Source: Paraferrimonas haliotis (GTDB lineage: Bacteria; Pseudomonadota; Gammaproteobacteria; Enterobacterales; Shewanellaceae). Taken from it: a stretch of 64,000 nucleotides of DNA. Both the position numbers and the translations under genes were made by a program. The DNA is taken from NCBI RefSeq assembly GCF_002282895.1, contig NZ_NRRB01000001.1, positions 496,001 to 560,000 on the forward strand, in the 5' to 3' direction. The notes beneath the pieces were generated by a model, which saw only the letters and a list, made by a program, of their open reading frames with translations, ran no database searches and was not told the origin of the DNA. Below, piece after piece: positions 9,265-19,137 of this stretch; within the stretch, counting starts at the first letter, position 1, and every line of letters begins with the position of its first letter.

Positions 9265-12200
9265 TTAGCTATTTTTTTGCGCTTCCCGATAGGAACTGGG
9301 TTGCCACCACCATCTCAGCAGCCGCTTAACATCATCTAATGCCAAGTACAGAATTGGAATTAGAATCAGAGTCACAACCGTCGAGAACAAAATACCGAAG
9401 GCTAATGAGGTTGCCATCGGGATGACGATTTGAGCCTGAAGGCTGGTTTCGAACATGATGGGCAATAAGCCAAAGAAGGTGGTTAACGAGGTCAGCACAA
9501 TCGCACGAAAACGCTCACATCCGGAATTAATCGCTGCATCTTTAATGGACAGGCCCTCAAGGCGCGCCTTATTGACAAAGTCGACCAATATCAAGGAGTC
9601 GTTCACTACCACTCCAGCGAGTGCCACAATGCCCATGAGGCTAAGAATGCTGATATCCAATCCCAGCACTAAATGGCCTACCACCGCGCCAATGATTCCA
9701 AACGGGATCACCGACATAATGATCAGCGGCTGACTGTAGGACTTCAGCGGAATGGCCATCAAGGCATAAATGGTAAACAGGGCGAAGAACGCGCCTTGAA
9801 GCAAGGACACCATGGCATCTTGTTCATCAGCACTGCTGCCGTCGAGTTGGGTGTTAACCGCCGGGTACTTTTGTTGCAACTGCGGAATAATATTCTTAAG
9901 AACGTCAGAAGTGACTTTACCCGGCTCTACCACCGCCTTGTCGGCATTAGCGTTAATGGTAATGGCGCGTTGACCATCCACTCGGATAATGGCGGCTAAT
10001 GACTCGGATTGTTCAATTTCGGCCACATAGGAAAACGGTACCAGTTGACCTTGGGGCGTTCGAATGCGCATGTTCTCAAGGTGACCAATGGTGCGGCGCT
10101 GCTCAATGGGGTAGCGCACCATGACTTTCACTTCTTCTTTATTTCGCAAAATACGCTGAGCTTCGTACCCGTAGAAGGCATACCTTACTTGCTGGGCTAA
10201 ATCGCTTAAGGTAATACCCAATGCCTCGCCCTGAGGCAGAATATTTAAGCGAATTTCATCGGAGCCCGATGAGTAGTTGTCGGATACGTCAAACACGCCA
10301 GTATAGTCGCGCAGGCGTTGCTTTAACTCATCGGAAGCGCGGGCTAACTGTTCTGGATCTTGCGACACCAATCTAAACGAAATGGCACCACCGTTATCGT
10401 TGCCGCTGCTGCGAATATTGATTTTCTTGAGCCCGGCAATATCTGGCAACTCATCTCGCCACGCATTAGCAACGTCTGTACCGGTAATGCCTAAGTCTTC
10501 CATTTTGTACAATTCGACAAACATGAAGGCACTGGTGCGAGAAGACATGTCGATCATGGTGTGTTTCACCGGATCATTAGGGAGCTGTTGCCCTAACTTT
10601 TCGTTCATACGAAACAGTGCTTGCTCAACCTGCTTAACGGCTACCAAGGTGTTGTCTTCTGAACTGCCTTCATCCATTTCCAATTCCACTTGAATGAAAT
10701 CTTGTGGGATGTCGGGGAAAAATACCCAACGCACTTTGCCGCTTTGAATCAGGCCAATGGACAAAATCAGTACACCGATAAACAGTGACAAGCAGATATA
10801 GCGATAGCGCAAACACAGGTCGATGAAACTGCGATAGCGTGTTTGAACGAACGTTTGGAAGCCGGCGTTAAAGGCTATCTTCTTCCGCACAAACCAGTTT
10901 TGTTGCTCGATTGGCTTTTTCTTTGGCACCTTCATGTGAGCAAGGTGAGCCGGTAATATTAATTTGGATTCAATGATGGAGAATATGAGGCAGAGGATCA
11001 CCACCATGCCGATGGACTTCCAAATGTTGCCCATAGGGCCGGAAACCATGATCATTGGCAAGAAGGCAGCTATGGTGGTTAAAACCCCAAAGGTAGCGGG
11101 CATAGCCACGCGTTGAGCGCCACGCACAACACTGTCTACCGAGTGGCCTTCTCGTTCTATTGAGGTGTAGGCACTCTCGCCAATAACAATGGCATCGTCC
11201 ACCACGATACCCAGCACTAGAATGAAGCCGAATAAGCTGAGTAGGTTAATTGACAGGCCAATGAACGAGGTGGGCATCAAGAACACCGCCCCTAAGAAAC
11301 ACACCGGCAATCCCACCATCACCCAAAATGCCAAGCGTACTTGAAGGAATAAGGCCAATACGCAAAACACCAGCAGTGCCCCTCCGGCCATATTCGACAA
11401 CATCATGTTAAGTCGACCGGACAGGTAGTGGGTTAAGTCTAACCAAATATCTAACTGAGCTCCGGTGGGTAGGGTATCTCGGCGCTTTTCAATGAACGCA
11501 TTAACCTGGCGACTGATCTCTAATGCGTTTTGATCATCAACGCTGTTAATTTGTATGGTAACCGCAGGCTTACCGTTAAAGCGGGTGTATGCCAAACCCT
11601 CTTCAAAGTCATCGCGCACTGTAGCCAAGTCGGTAAGCATAATGCGACTGCCGTCTGGCCGTGTTTTTACCACTATCGATTCGAAATCTTCGCCGTAATA
11701 GGCTTGTCCTTTAGTGCGCAATAAAATATCGCCAGCTTGAGCTTTGATTGAGCCACCGGGCAAATCCAGCGAACTCTTACGCACAGCCTGAGCCACTTGC
11801 TCGAAGCTTATGTTGTATTCTCTAAGACGGTCTTCCGAAACTTCGATGGCAATTTCATACGGACGAGCACCCCATAAATCGGTGTTGGTAACACCGGGAA
11901 GCGAGGTAACCTCGTCTCTAAGTTGTTTGGCCAACTCTTTCATTTCCGGGCGCGACAAATCGCCGTAAACCGACATCCACATTACGTTGGACTTAGGTTT
12001 TATTTGAAATATGCGAGGCTTTTCAATGCTGTCTGGGAAGGTAGAAATGGCGTCAATTCGCAGCTTCATTTCATCGAGTACATCTTTAGGCGTGTACTCA
12101 TTTTCAACTTCAACGGTGACACTACCGAAACCTTCTTGAGCGACTGAAGTTATCTTTTTGATGCCTTCTATGTCTTTAATTTGCTCTTCGATTTTAATGG

Positions 12201-12402
12201 TAATGCCTTCTTCGATCTCCTGTGGCGCAGCGCCAGGATAAGCCACTGATACTCTAACAAGGTTCAGCTCAAAGCTTGGGAAGACTTCTTTATTGATGGT
12301 GAGAGCACCAAACAGCCCACCCACCAACAGGATGATCATTAACAGGTTAGCGGCAACGCTGTTACGCGCAAACCAAGCAATAATGCCCTTATTGGTATCC
12401 AT
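9265..12402 (-). CDS. RND-family efflux permease
   Basis: This is an inner-membrane proton-driven pump of the AcrB/HAE superfamily, 1045 residues, the usual size. It opens with a cytoplasmic stub and first helix (NSVAANLLMIILLVGGLFGA), then the porter domain (FPSFELNLVRVSVAYPGAAP, EEGITIKIEEQIKDIEGI). Twelve membrane helices are expected in two sets of one plus five. The proton-relay double aspartate is in GIVVDDAIVIGESAY, the TM4 position. Sequence style places it in the VexF/multidrug-like group with N-T-K-G-I-I-A-W-F start rather than the heavy-metal CusA group. It begins 1 bp after the membrane-fusion gene stop (TAACATG), so the two form one operon; no outer-membrane channel gene is adjacent, suggesting a shared TolC elsewhere. 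Substrates cannot be told from sequence. Confidence 0.93.
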   Translation of the reverse strand: MDTNKGIIAWFARNSVAANLLMIILLVGGLFGALTINKEVFPSFELNLVRVSVAYPGAAPQEIEEGITIKIEEQIKDIEGIKKITSVAQEGFGSVTVEVENEYTPKDVLDEMKLRIDAISTFPDSIEKPRIFQIKPKSNVMWMSVYGDLSRPEMKELAKQLRDEVTSLPGVTNTDLWGARPYEIAIEVSEDRLREYNISFEQVAQAVRKSSLDLPGGSIKAQAGDILLRTKGQAYYGEDFESIVVKTRPDGSRIMLTDLATVRDDFEEGLAYTRFNGKPAVTIQINSVDDQNALEISRQVNAFIEKRRDTLPTGAQLDIWLDLTHYLSGRLNMMLSNMAGGALLVFCVLALFLQVRLAFWVMVGLPVCFLGAVFLMPTSFIGLSINLLSLFGFILVLGIVVDDAIVIGESAYTSIEREGHSVDSVVRGAQRVAMPATFGVLTTIAAFLPMIMVSGPMGNIWKSIGMVVILCLIFSIIESKLILPAHLAHMKVPKKKPIEQQNWFVRKKIAFNAGFQTFVQTRYRSFIDLCLRYRYICLSLFIGVLILSIGLIQSGKVRWVFFPDIPQDFIQVELEMDEGSSEDNTLVAVKQVEQALFRMNEKLGQQLPNDPVKHTMIDMSSRTSAFMFVELYKMEDLGITGTDVANAWRDELPDIAGLKKINIRSSGNDNGGAISFRLVSQDPEQLARASDELKQRLRDYTGVFDVSDNYSSGSDEIRLNILPQGEALGITLSDLAQQVRYAFYGYEAQRILRNKEEVKVMVRYPIEQRRTIGHLENMRIRTPQGQLVPFSYVAEIEQSESLAAIIRVDGQRAITINANADKAVVEPGKVTSDVLKNIIPQLQQKYPAVNTQLDGSSADEQDAMVSLLQGAFFALFTIYALMAIPLKSYSQPLIIMSVIPFGIIGAVVGHLVLGLDISILSLMGIVALAGVVVNDSLILVDFVNKARLEGLSIKDAAINSGCERFRAIVLTSLTTFFGLLPIMFETSLQAQIVIPMATSLAFGILFSTVVTLILIPILYLALDDVKRLLRWWWQPSSYREAQKNS

Positions 12403-12403
12403 G

Positions 12404-13597
12404 TTACTGAGTTCCTTTGGCGGCTATCTGAGTGGACTTAGATTGCGCTTCGGGTTGTGATTCTCCAAGCACTTCTACCTTCATGCCATCTTCCATGACG
12501 TTTAACACCGTCTTGGCGATGCGGTCGCCGTTTTGTAGGCCTTCATCGATGTATATGCTATCCAGATCCGCTCGAGCAACTCGTACGTTTTTAAATTCTA
12601 CTTCGTTGTTGCCGTTAATGGTGGCAATTCGACCTTTTTTCACCAAGTGACGAGGCACGATGGCTACGTTGTTAAGCGGACGCCCCTTAATTTGGGCTGT
12701 GACAAAACTGCCAAACTTAAGTGGTGCTTCGTGGCTATTCGGGTTTAGGCGTAAATACGGGTCTTGCAAATCAGCCACCAAGTACACCATGCGATTCTCT
12801 TCATCGATAACGCCTTCACTGCGCGTAATTTTGGCATTCCATTGGCGCTCGAGGCCAGCCAACTCTGTGGTTAAGGTAACGCTGGTGTCTGGGTTAGACA
12901 TGGACTCTAGGTAGGCTAACTCGTCGCTGGTTAGCGGCAAACGAATTTCAGCAATGCGGGTGTCATACAGACGACCTAAGTTAACACCTGTGTTAATGAA
13001 CTGGCCCAGATCCACAGAGCGGGCTTTCACCAAACCGTCGAATGGTGCGCGAATGATGGTGCGCTCAAGGTTGCGCTGTGCTCGGGCTAGAGCAGCTTCG
13101 GCGAACTTAACGTTGGCTTGTTCTTGTTTAAGTTGTGGTTTGCGCAACGCCAATTCGGTGGGCACCTGAGAGGTCACACCGCGCCAGTTTTCCTTGGCCA
13201 CTTGTCCTTGCGCAATTTCCTCTTCTAGGCGCGCTTTCGCTTGAGCTAGAGACGCCTGCGCTTGCATTAGGTCTGCTTGATAATCTGCCGGTTCTAGCCG
13301 GGCCAGAATATCGCCTTTTTGAACCATAGCACCCGCAACAAAGTTGTCCGACACTTCTACTAAGCGGCCACTGACTTCGGCAACTAATTGGGTTTGGATT
13401 TTAGGTTTTACGGTACCGTAGCTGTTGATATTAAAATGAATATTCCGCAGCTTAACTTCGGCGACCTCAATGATGGGTACGGTTGCAACTTTAGGTTCAA
13501 CCTTAGGCTGTTCTTTGGAGGCCACTAAAACAGCGGCCAAAGCGAAGAACACGATAACAATGATAAAGGGCAGACTTCTTCTTATGAGTAGTGGCAT
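12404..13597 (-). CDS. RND efflux membrane-fusion (periplasmic adaptor) subunit
   Basis: The 397-residue HlyD/AcrA-type adaptor joins the inner-membrane pump to an outer-membrane channel. One N-terminal anchor (SLPFIIVIVFFALAAVLVAS) lacks a lipobox. The lipoyl half-motif EVSGRLVEVSDNFVAGAMVQ near residues 73-92 and its partner IIRAPFDGLVKARSVDLGQF near 188-207 flank an alpha-helical hairpin rich in A, Q, L and E. Beta-barrel and membrane-proximal domains follow, ending in a low-complexity tail. ATG 13597 starts the operon; the permease follows after 1 bp. Confidence 0.92.
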   Translation of the reverse strand: MPLLIRRSLPFIIVIVFFALAAVLVASKEQPKVEPKVATVPIIEVAEVKLRNIHFNINSYGTVKPKIQTQLVAEVSGRLVEVSDNFVAGAMVQKGDILARLEPADYQADLMQAQASLAQAKARLEEEIAQGQVAKENWRGVTSQVPTELALRKPQLKQEQANVKFAEAALARAQRNLERTIIRAPFDGLVKARSVDLGQFINTGVNLGRLYDTRIAEIRLPLTSDELAYLESMSNPDTSVTLTTELAGLERQWNAKITRSEGVIDEENRMVYLVADLQDPYLRLNPNSHEAPLKFGSFVTAQIKGRPLNNVAIVPRHLVKKGRIATINGNNEVEFKNVRVARADLDSIYIDEGLQNGDRIAKTVLNVMEDGMKVEVLGESQPEAQSKSTQIAAKGTQ

Positions 13598-13741
13598 ATC
13601 CGGTCTCGTAATTCCTATCTGAGTACGCCAAATACTGTATCAGATGATGGCGCTATTTCCTCAGTTTATTTGTGTTATTTTGTAAGAAACTGTAGCGCCA
13701 ACACCGTGCTCAATGTCTGTAATCAAGCGTGAGCGTTTGTA

Positions 13742-14965
13742 TTATTTTTTAGCCTTTGTTTTGGCTTTCGGCTTTTTCGAGCCTTTCTTCTTAACCTTTT
13801 TCTTTGTTGGCGGCTTTGCTTCTTTGTGCTTAGGACGAAGCTCTTTAATGATGCGTCGCTTCAGCTGTTGTTCGGTAAATCGCTCAATTTTAGGCAGTAC
13901 TGCAACGTCGTGCGCTTCCACCAAAGAAATGGCGGTGCCTTTCGCTCCTGCACGCCCTGTACGACCGATACGATGTACATAGATATCGGCCTTGCGAGGC
14001 ATGTCGTAGTTGATCACGTGGCTGACGTCATCAACATCAATCCCACGAGCTGCAACGTCTGTAGCTATGAGCACGTTAACTTCGCCCTTCACTAAACGAG
14101 ACAAGGCACGGAATCGATCTCTTTGTTCCATATCGCCGCGTAAAAAAGCCGCGGTTATGCCTTGTGATTGTAGCTTGCCTTCTAATTCTGCAACGGTTTC
14201 ACGCTTTTTAACGAAGACAATGGCTCGGCTCACTTCGGGTTGTTGCAACCAATGAAGCAATAGCTTGAACTTGTGTTGAGCGTCATCAGCAATGTGGACC
14301 CACTGGTGAATTTTTTGGCTTTCTCTGCGAGGGGGCTTGGCTTGTAAGCGCTCCGGCTCGTTAAGCACTTTGTCGGCAAAGGCTTCAACGCCAGGGCTGT
14401 CTAAGGTTGCTGAAAACAGCATGGTTTGTTGGCGATTAAGAGCGGCGGTAGCTATGTCGATGACGGTATTTCTAAAGCCCATGTCCAGCATGCGATCGGC
14501 TTCGTCAATAACCAGTAATTCCAGCTTGTCCAGCACGAAGTCTTCATTGGCTATGTACTCAACCAAGCGACCCGGCGTAGCCACCAGTATGTCCATGTTC
14601 TTTTTCAGTTTGGCTAACTGCGGAATATAGTCTTGCCCGCCGGTGATAATGCCAATGTTAAGATCGCAATCGGTTGCTAAGTGGCTAGCGTATTGATGAA
14701 TTTGCGCTGCCAATTCGCGGGTAGGGGTTAGGATTAAGGCCCGTGCGGGCCCTGGTGCGCGCCTTGGAAAGTCCAGCAAGTGCTGGATCATGGGAAGCAA
14801 AAACGCCGCTGTTTTACCCGTACCAGTTGGAGCCGAGGCTAGAATGTCGCGCTGATCCATCGCTAACGGCAACACCGACTCTTGAATTGTGGTCGGCTTT
14901 TCGTGTTCCATTCTTTTTAGCGATGCCAACAAGCGTTGGTCTAATAGCAAATGATCAAAAGACAT
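13742..14965 (-). CDS. srmB: DEAD-box ATP-dependent RNA helicase, ribosome assembly
   Basis: SrmB remodels 23S rRNA early in 50S subunit assembly. All DEAD motifs are present: Q-motif region near 22, Walker A SAPTGTGKTAA near 44-54, PTREL, TPGR, DEAD in VIDEADRMLDMGF near 152, SAT, and HRIGRTGRAG near 325-335. Specific resemblance to SrmB includes the stretches QHLLDFPR, IHQW, IVFVKKRE and INYDMPRKADIYVHR. The C-terminal tail is lysine-rich (KKKVKKKGSKKPKAKTKAKK), a common RNA-binding extension. It follows trmN6 by 41 bp on the same strand; in E. coli these two genes are also neighbours but divergent. Confidence 0.93.
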   Translation of the reverse strand: MSFDHLLLDQRLLASLKRMEHEKPTTIQESVLPLAMDQRDILASAPTGTGKTAAFLLPMIQHLLDFPRRAPGPARALILTPTRELAAQIHQYASHLATDCDLNIGIITGGQDYIPQLAKLKKNMDILVATPGRLVEYIANEDFVLDKLELLVIDEADRMLDMGFRNTVIDIATAALNRQQTMLFSATLDSPGVEAFADKVLNEPERLQAKPPRRESQKIHQWVHIADDAQHKFKLLLHWLQQPEVSRAIVFVKKRETVAELEGKLQSQGITAAFLRGDMEQRDRFRALSRLVKGEVNVLIATDVAARGIDVDDVSHVINYDMPRKADIYVHRIGRTGRAGAKGTAISLVEAHDVAVLPKIERFTEQQLKRRIIKELRPKHKEAKPPTKKKVKKKGSKKPKAKTKAKK

Positions 14966-15006
14966 TTAGTGGTTTCCAATAAGCAATAATGACATTAATT
15001 CGCCAA

Positions 15007-15717
15007 TTATAACTTGAGGTAGAAGGATTTGGTTAACTTAATGAAGTCTAAAGTGTAATTTCCTGACGGATCCGTGATAGTCAGCTCGCTTTTGAGCGGT
15101 TGAGTGAGGGCTGATGACGCTTTATGCATAAATTGCAGCAGCTGTCGTTGTGGGTTTTTGGTCGTAACACTGGACACGGCCACTTGAGCCGTAAGTTGTA
15201 ACCCCACTGTTGAAAAATGCTTTGTTAAGTGAGGCTGTGCATCGGTAGGAACGATCACACTGACTTTTCCCGTTTGCGCCAGCAATTGACTGATGGCCTT
15301 GGCAAGCTCTGCAAAGGGCAAGCTGTCGCTGTGACGGGCCGTAGCTCGAGCCGATTGTTGGCTTTTAAGGCCGCTTTGGAAATAGGGTGGATTGCAAATA
15401 ATGTGGTCAAACGACTGATGGGTAGCAGCTAAGGACTGCGCCGAAATAAGCTGACATTGAACCCGCTCGGGCCAAGGGCTAGCGCTAATATTGGCGGTGG
15501 TGGCGTTGATGGCGCCTTGGTCAATGTCGATGGCTTGGATCTCCGCGTTACTGCGCTGGGCGCACATCAGCGACAACAGCCCACTGCCACAACCTAAGTC
15601 TAATACGCGTTGAGCTTGGCTGACGTCGGCCCATGCCCCCAGTAACACACCGTCGGTAGAAACCGGCATGCCGCAGCCTTTATCGTCGATAGTGAATTGT
15701 TTGAATTGAAAACCCAC
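15007..15717 (-). CDS. trmN6: tRNA1(Val) (adenine(37)-N6)-methyltransferase
   Basis: TrmN6 (YfiC) methylates A37 of tRNA1-Val using SAM. Class I methyltransferase motif I is DLGCGSGLLSLM, with the acidic ribose-binding segment IQAIDIDQGA, and the N6-adenine catalytic motif N-P-P-Y-F lies near residue 112. I place the start at GTG 15717 (236 residues, MGFQFKQFTIDDKGCGM) rather than TTG 15735, because GAGGAG ends five bases before the GTG and E. coli TrmN6 begins at the equivalent G-F-x-F-K-Q-F. Adjacency to srmB supports the call. The intergenic region upstream, shared with brnQ, holds inverted repeats. Confidence 0.92.
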   Translation of the reverse strand: MGFQFKQFTIDDKGCGMPVSTDGVLLGAWADVSQAQRVLDLGCGSGLLSLMCAQRSNAEIQAIDIDQGAINATTANISASPWPERVQCQLISAQSLAATHQSFDHIICNPPYFQSGLKSQQSARATARHSDSLPFAELAKAISQLLAQTGKVSVIVPTDAQPHLTKHFSTVGLQLTAQVAVSSVTTKNPQRQLLQFMHKASSALTQPLKSELTITDPSGNYTLDFIKLTKSFYLKL

Positions 15718-15813
15718 CGGCTCTCCTCGTTGCAAGCGACATTGAAGATTGGATCATATCAAAGTCGTCGCGGATATACCGTTCAGTTTGCAGACTCATT
15801 TTCGGAGCTATAT

Positions 15814-15895
15814 ATCAAGCAAGAGGTCTGCGTTGTGTAATGGCAAGGTTAACGAGTAAATTGCGCGTTAACGTAACGTTGAAACCTTGCTTGAT
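15814..15895. repeat. Nested inverted repeats in the trmN6-brnQ intergenic region
   Basis: ATCAAGCAAG at 15814-15823 pairs perfectly with CTTGCTTGAT at 15886-15895. Inside, GTTAACG at 15848-15854 pairs with CGTTAAC at 15866-15872. The ~300-bp gap separates divergent genes, so this may be a structured leader, an sRNA or operator DNA. No open frame covers it. Confidence 0.5.
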
Positions 15896-16033
15896 TCGCA
15901 CTCGCTGCCTCCTTGAAGCTTGAATAAGGCGGCTAACTTTGTTATTTCTGAGCGTTAAACATTTAATTTAAAGACCGCCGCCGATACAAGACTTGCAAGT
16001 GAGCGGTGCGATGATCCTCAAGCGGAGCTTATT

Positions 16034-17317
16034 TTGCAGCAGAACCAACTTTCGTTAACCGATACTCTAGGGTTAGGTTTTATGACATTCGCCTTCTTCT
16101 TAGGCGCCGGTAACCTTATTTTTCCACCGTTAGCGGGTTTGCTCAGTGGTGAAGCCATGCCGTTAGCCATGTTGGGCTTTTTGCTTACCGCAGTGGGCTT
16201 GCCTTTGGTGACTCTGTTCGCGGTAGCTAAAGGCAACGGCACCTTAATGGGCCTACTGCCAACCACCATTGCGATTATCGTAACCTCCGCCATTTTCATC
16301 ATTATTGGGCCAGCATTCGCTGCGCCAAGAACCAGCTTAGTGGCTTATGAGATTGGCTTTAAGCCTTTCTTTGGTGAAACCAATGCCACGACGCAAGCGC
16401 TGTACACCTCGGCATTTTTTGTGGTTGCTATGGTGTTGTCACTGTACCCTGGCAAGTTGCTGGATACTGTGGGTAAAGTGCTCACGCCACTGCTTATTTT
16501 ACTGCTCATTACCTTGTCACTTTCGGTTGCAACCTTTGATGGTGCAGCGCCTCTAGCGCCAACAGGCAGCTGGGCGGACAACGCCATGGTTGCTGGTGTG
16601 CTTGAAGGTTATAACACCATGGACGCACTGGCTTCTATGGTCTTTGGTATCTTGATCATCGACGTATTGCGCAAAAAAGGCATTACTGAAGTAAAACAGC
16701 AAAACCATTATCTGGTGATTGCGGCGATTATCGCTGCCATTGGATTAGCTGCGGTTTATGTGCCTTTATTTGTGCTGGGCTCTAAAGCGGCTTTATTGGC
16801 TCCAGGCGCTGAAAACGGTGGCATTATCTTAAGTGCCTACGTTGAACACGTTTTCGGGTCGACCGGCTCCATCATGTTGGCAGCGGTGGTGACCTTGGCC
16901 TGTTTAACCACGGCTGTGGGTCTTATTAGTGCCTGTTCTGATTATTTTTCTAGTACCTTTGAAAAGTTGCAATACAAAACCCTTGTGGTGGTTTTCTCGG
17001 TCATTTGCGCCATCGTCGCTAACGTTGGCTTAACCCAATTGATTGCTATCAGTGTGCCTATTTTAGTGTCGGTATATCCCGTGGCGGTAGCCTTGGTTAT
17101 CGTGACCTTGATGCGCGACAAGTTTGCGGATCCGAAAACCGCTCACCGCGTCGTATTCAGTTTCGCCTTATGTTACGGCGCGATTGATGGTTTGAAAGCG
17201 GCTGGCGTTGATATGTCGTTTGTACAGCACCTCAGCGACGTATCCATGGGCTGGGTTATCCCGACCTTAATCGTTGTATTTGTGTTCACGCTGTTAAAAC
17301 AAAAGCCACAGCAATAA
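16034..17317 (+). CDS. brnQ: Branched-chain amino acid:cation symporter
   Basis: BrnQ (LIVCS family) takes up leucine, isoleucine and valine with Na+ or H+. The product is 427 residues with about twelve hydrophobic helices. The signature near the start, LGFMTFAFFLGAGNLIFPP, is diagnostic, as are SLYPGKLLDTVGK and YNTMDALASMVFGI. The start is TTG 16034, set by AGCGGAG eight bases upstream; no ATG or GTG fits the conserved N-terminus better. xerD starts 15 bp after its stop, so the two may be cotranscribed although functionally unrelated. Confidence 0.94.
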   Translation: MQQNQLSLTDTLGLGFMTFAFFLGAGNLIFPPLAGLLSGEAMPLAMLGFLLTAVGLPLVTLFAVAKGNGTLMGLLPTTIAIIVTSAIFIIIGPAFAAPRTSLVAYEIGFKPFFGETNATTQALYTSAFFVVAMVLSLYPGKLLDTVGKVLTPLLILLLITLSLSVATFDGAAPLAPTGSWADNAMVAGVLEGYNTMDALASMVFGILIIDVLRKKGITEVKQQNHYLVIAAIIAAIGLAAVYVPLFVLGSKAALLAPGAENGGIILSAYVEHVFGSTGSIMLAAVVTLACLTTAVGLISACSDYFSSTFEKLQYKTLVVVFSVICAIVANVGLTQLIAISVPILVSVYPVAVALVIVTLMRDKFADPKTAHRVVFSFALCYGAIDGLKAAGVDMSFVQHLSDVSMGWVIPTLIVVFVFTLLKQKPQQ

Positions 17318-17332
17318 GTTCGGTACCTTGAT

Positions 17333-18232
17333 TTGGCAACCATTGATGACTCTAGAATTTACATCGAGCAATTCATTCAACATCTTTGGTTGCAGCAAGG
17401 GCTGAGCGAAAACACCACCGCGGCCTATCGTCGTGATTTAACCCACTTCGCTCAATTCATTGCCCACCGAGGTAGCTTGCAAAACGCCCAAAGCGAGTGG
17501 CTGCAAGACTACCTCAACTTCAGGCATCAGCAGCAATTAAAAGCAAACTCTACCGCCCGAGCCATCAGTGCCCTTAAGCGCTATTATGGCTATCAAGTGA
17601 GTTTAGGGGCTATGTCTTATAACCCCACCGCACTGATTCAAGCACCTAAATTACAACGCAAGCTGCCAGACAGTTTGTCTCAATCGCAAGTGGAACAGCT
17701 GTTGGCAGAGCCCGATATTGAGCTCCCAATAGAGCACAGAGACCAAGCCATGCTGGAACTGCTATACGCCAGTGGTTTACGGGTTTCGGAGTTGGTGAAC
17801 CTGAGCTTGGAACAATTAAGTTTACGGCAGGGCTTGGTGCGAGTAACGGGTAAAGGCGACAAAGAACGGTTAGTGCCCATTGGTGAAGCAGCCCAACAGG
17901 CGATTACCGATTATTTGGCGGGTTCAAGAGCAGTGCTACTGGGTACTAAAGTCAGTGATGCGGTGTTTCCGTCGCAACGCGGCCAATACATGACACGACA
18001 AACCTTTTGGCATCGAATCAAGCTTTACGCGGAGCGAGCAGGCATTCGCTGTCATTTGTCGCCACACACGTTACGCCATGCGTTCGCGACTCATTTACTG
18101 AATCATGGCGCCGATCTGCGGGTGGTGCAGATGCTGCTTGGTCACAGTGATTTATCCACCACCCAAATTTACACACACGTTGCCAAAGCGCGTTTACAAG
18201 CCTTGCACCAGCAACACCATCCGCGAGGTTAG
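17333..18232 (+). CDS. xerD: Site-specific tyrosine recombinase XerD
   Basis: XerD acts with XerC at dif to resolve chromosome dimers under FtsK control. The product is 299 residues, the family norm. The catalytic set is visible: R150 in ASGLRVSELV, K near 174 in GKGDKERLVP, H245 and R248 in HTLRHAFATHLL, H in LGHSDLSTTQ, and nucleophile Y280 in TQIYTHVA. The ending LHQQHHPRG matches E. coli XerD closely and separates it from XerC and phage integrases. TTG 17333 is inferred as start because no ATG or GTG is available before the conserved SAM-like N-domain. The order xerD-dsbC-recJ follows E. coli. Confidence 0.94.
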   Translation: MATIDDSRIYIEQFIQHLWLQQGLSENTTAAYRRDLTHFAQFIAHRGSLQNAQSEWLQDYLNFRHQQQLKANSTARAISALKRYYGYQVSLGAMSYNPTALIQAPKLQRKLPDSLSQSQVEQLLAEPDIELPIEHRDQAMLELLYASGLRVSELVNLSLEQLSLRQGLVRVTGKGDKERLVPIGEAAQQAITDYLAGSRAVLLGTKVSDAVFPSQRGQYMTRQTFWHRIKLYAERAGIRCHLSPHTLRHAFATHLLNHGADLRVVQMLLGHSDLSTTQIYTHVAKARLQALHQQHHPRG

Positions 18233-18388
18233 CTAAAAAAAGTTCATTGGCATTTGCTTTAACGGGAACTTGTGGTTAAGTTCTATTGCCAAAGTTAAAC
18301 CAAACACCATAGTTCAGCGTATCGTACGATGACATGAGAGGCCCTCGCAGCCCTTGCAAGCCTCAAAAAACGTTAAATAGGAAGTAGG

Positions 18389-19123
18389 ATGTTTAGAAGA
18401 AGTTCTTGGTTAGCCGCAGTTACTTTGCTGATCGCACCGTTTATGGCCGCCTCAAGCATGGCTGCGCAAGCTACCGACAGTCAACAGGCGATTAAAAAAC
18501 TGCTGCAAGACAAGTTGCAGGTGTCGGTTGACTCGGTTTCGCAAGGTCCCACCGATGAGCTTTTAGAAGCGGTCACCGATCGCGGTATTTTATACGTCAC
18601 TAAAGACGGTTCTAAAATGTTTTTTGGGCAAGTGTATCAGTTGTCCGATATGACTAACCTTACTGAACAAACCATGTCGAAAATTCGACTGGATAAACTG
18701 GCGTCATTTAAAGACGACATGATTGTTTTTAAAGCCAAAGACGAGCAATACGTCATCACAGTATTTACCGATATTACCTGTGGCTACTGTCGTAAATTGC
18801 ACAATCAAATTGCGGAATACAACGATTTAGGCATAACGATTCAGTACTTGGCCTTTCCTCGCGGTGGACTCAATTCTGACAGCTTCGATAAACTTCGAGA
18901 TGTTTGGTGCTCCGCTGATCAAAAAGAAGCCATGACCAAGGCAAAAGCTGGCGTTGATGTTAACCGCGCAACCTGTAAGGCAGATATTGCTGGTCAGTAT
19001 CAACTGGGTCAAACCTTCGGGGTTACTGGAACACCAGCGATGGTATTAGCTAATGGGCAAATGGTTCCAGGCTACATTCCACCGCAACGTCTATTGAACA
19101 CCCTTAAATCTCGCAATCTTTAA
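18389..19123 (+). CDS. dsbC: Periplasmic thiol:disulfide isomerase DsbC
   Basis: DsbC is a V-shaped homodimer that corrects wrong disulfides in periplasmic proteins and is kept reduced by DsbD. The 244-residue precursor has a signal peptide of about 26 residues ending in A-S-S-M-A-A. The N-terminal dimerisation domain precedes the thioredoxin domain with active site C-G-Y-C at 131-134 inside FTDITCGYCRKLHN. The cis-proline loop is GVTGTPAMVLANG. A second cysteine pair (CSADQ and CKAD) matches the structural disulfide of E. coli DsbC. It lies between xerD and recJ, as in E. coli. Confidence 0.95.
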   Translation: MFRRSSWLAAVTLLIAPFMAASSMAAQATDSQQAIKKLLQDKLQVSVDSVSQGPTDELLEAVTDRGILYVTKDGSKMFFGQVYQLSDMTNLTEQTMSKIRLDKLASFKDDMIVFKAKDEQYVITVFTDITCGYCRKLHNQIAEYNDLGITIQYLAFPRGGLNSDSFDKLRDVWCSADQKEAMTKAKAGVDVNRATCKADIAGQYQLGQTFGVTGTPAMVLANGQMVPGYIPPQRLLNTLKSRNL

Positions 19124-19137
19124 GTTCAGCTAAGCCT

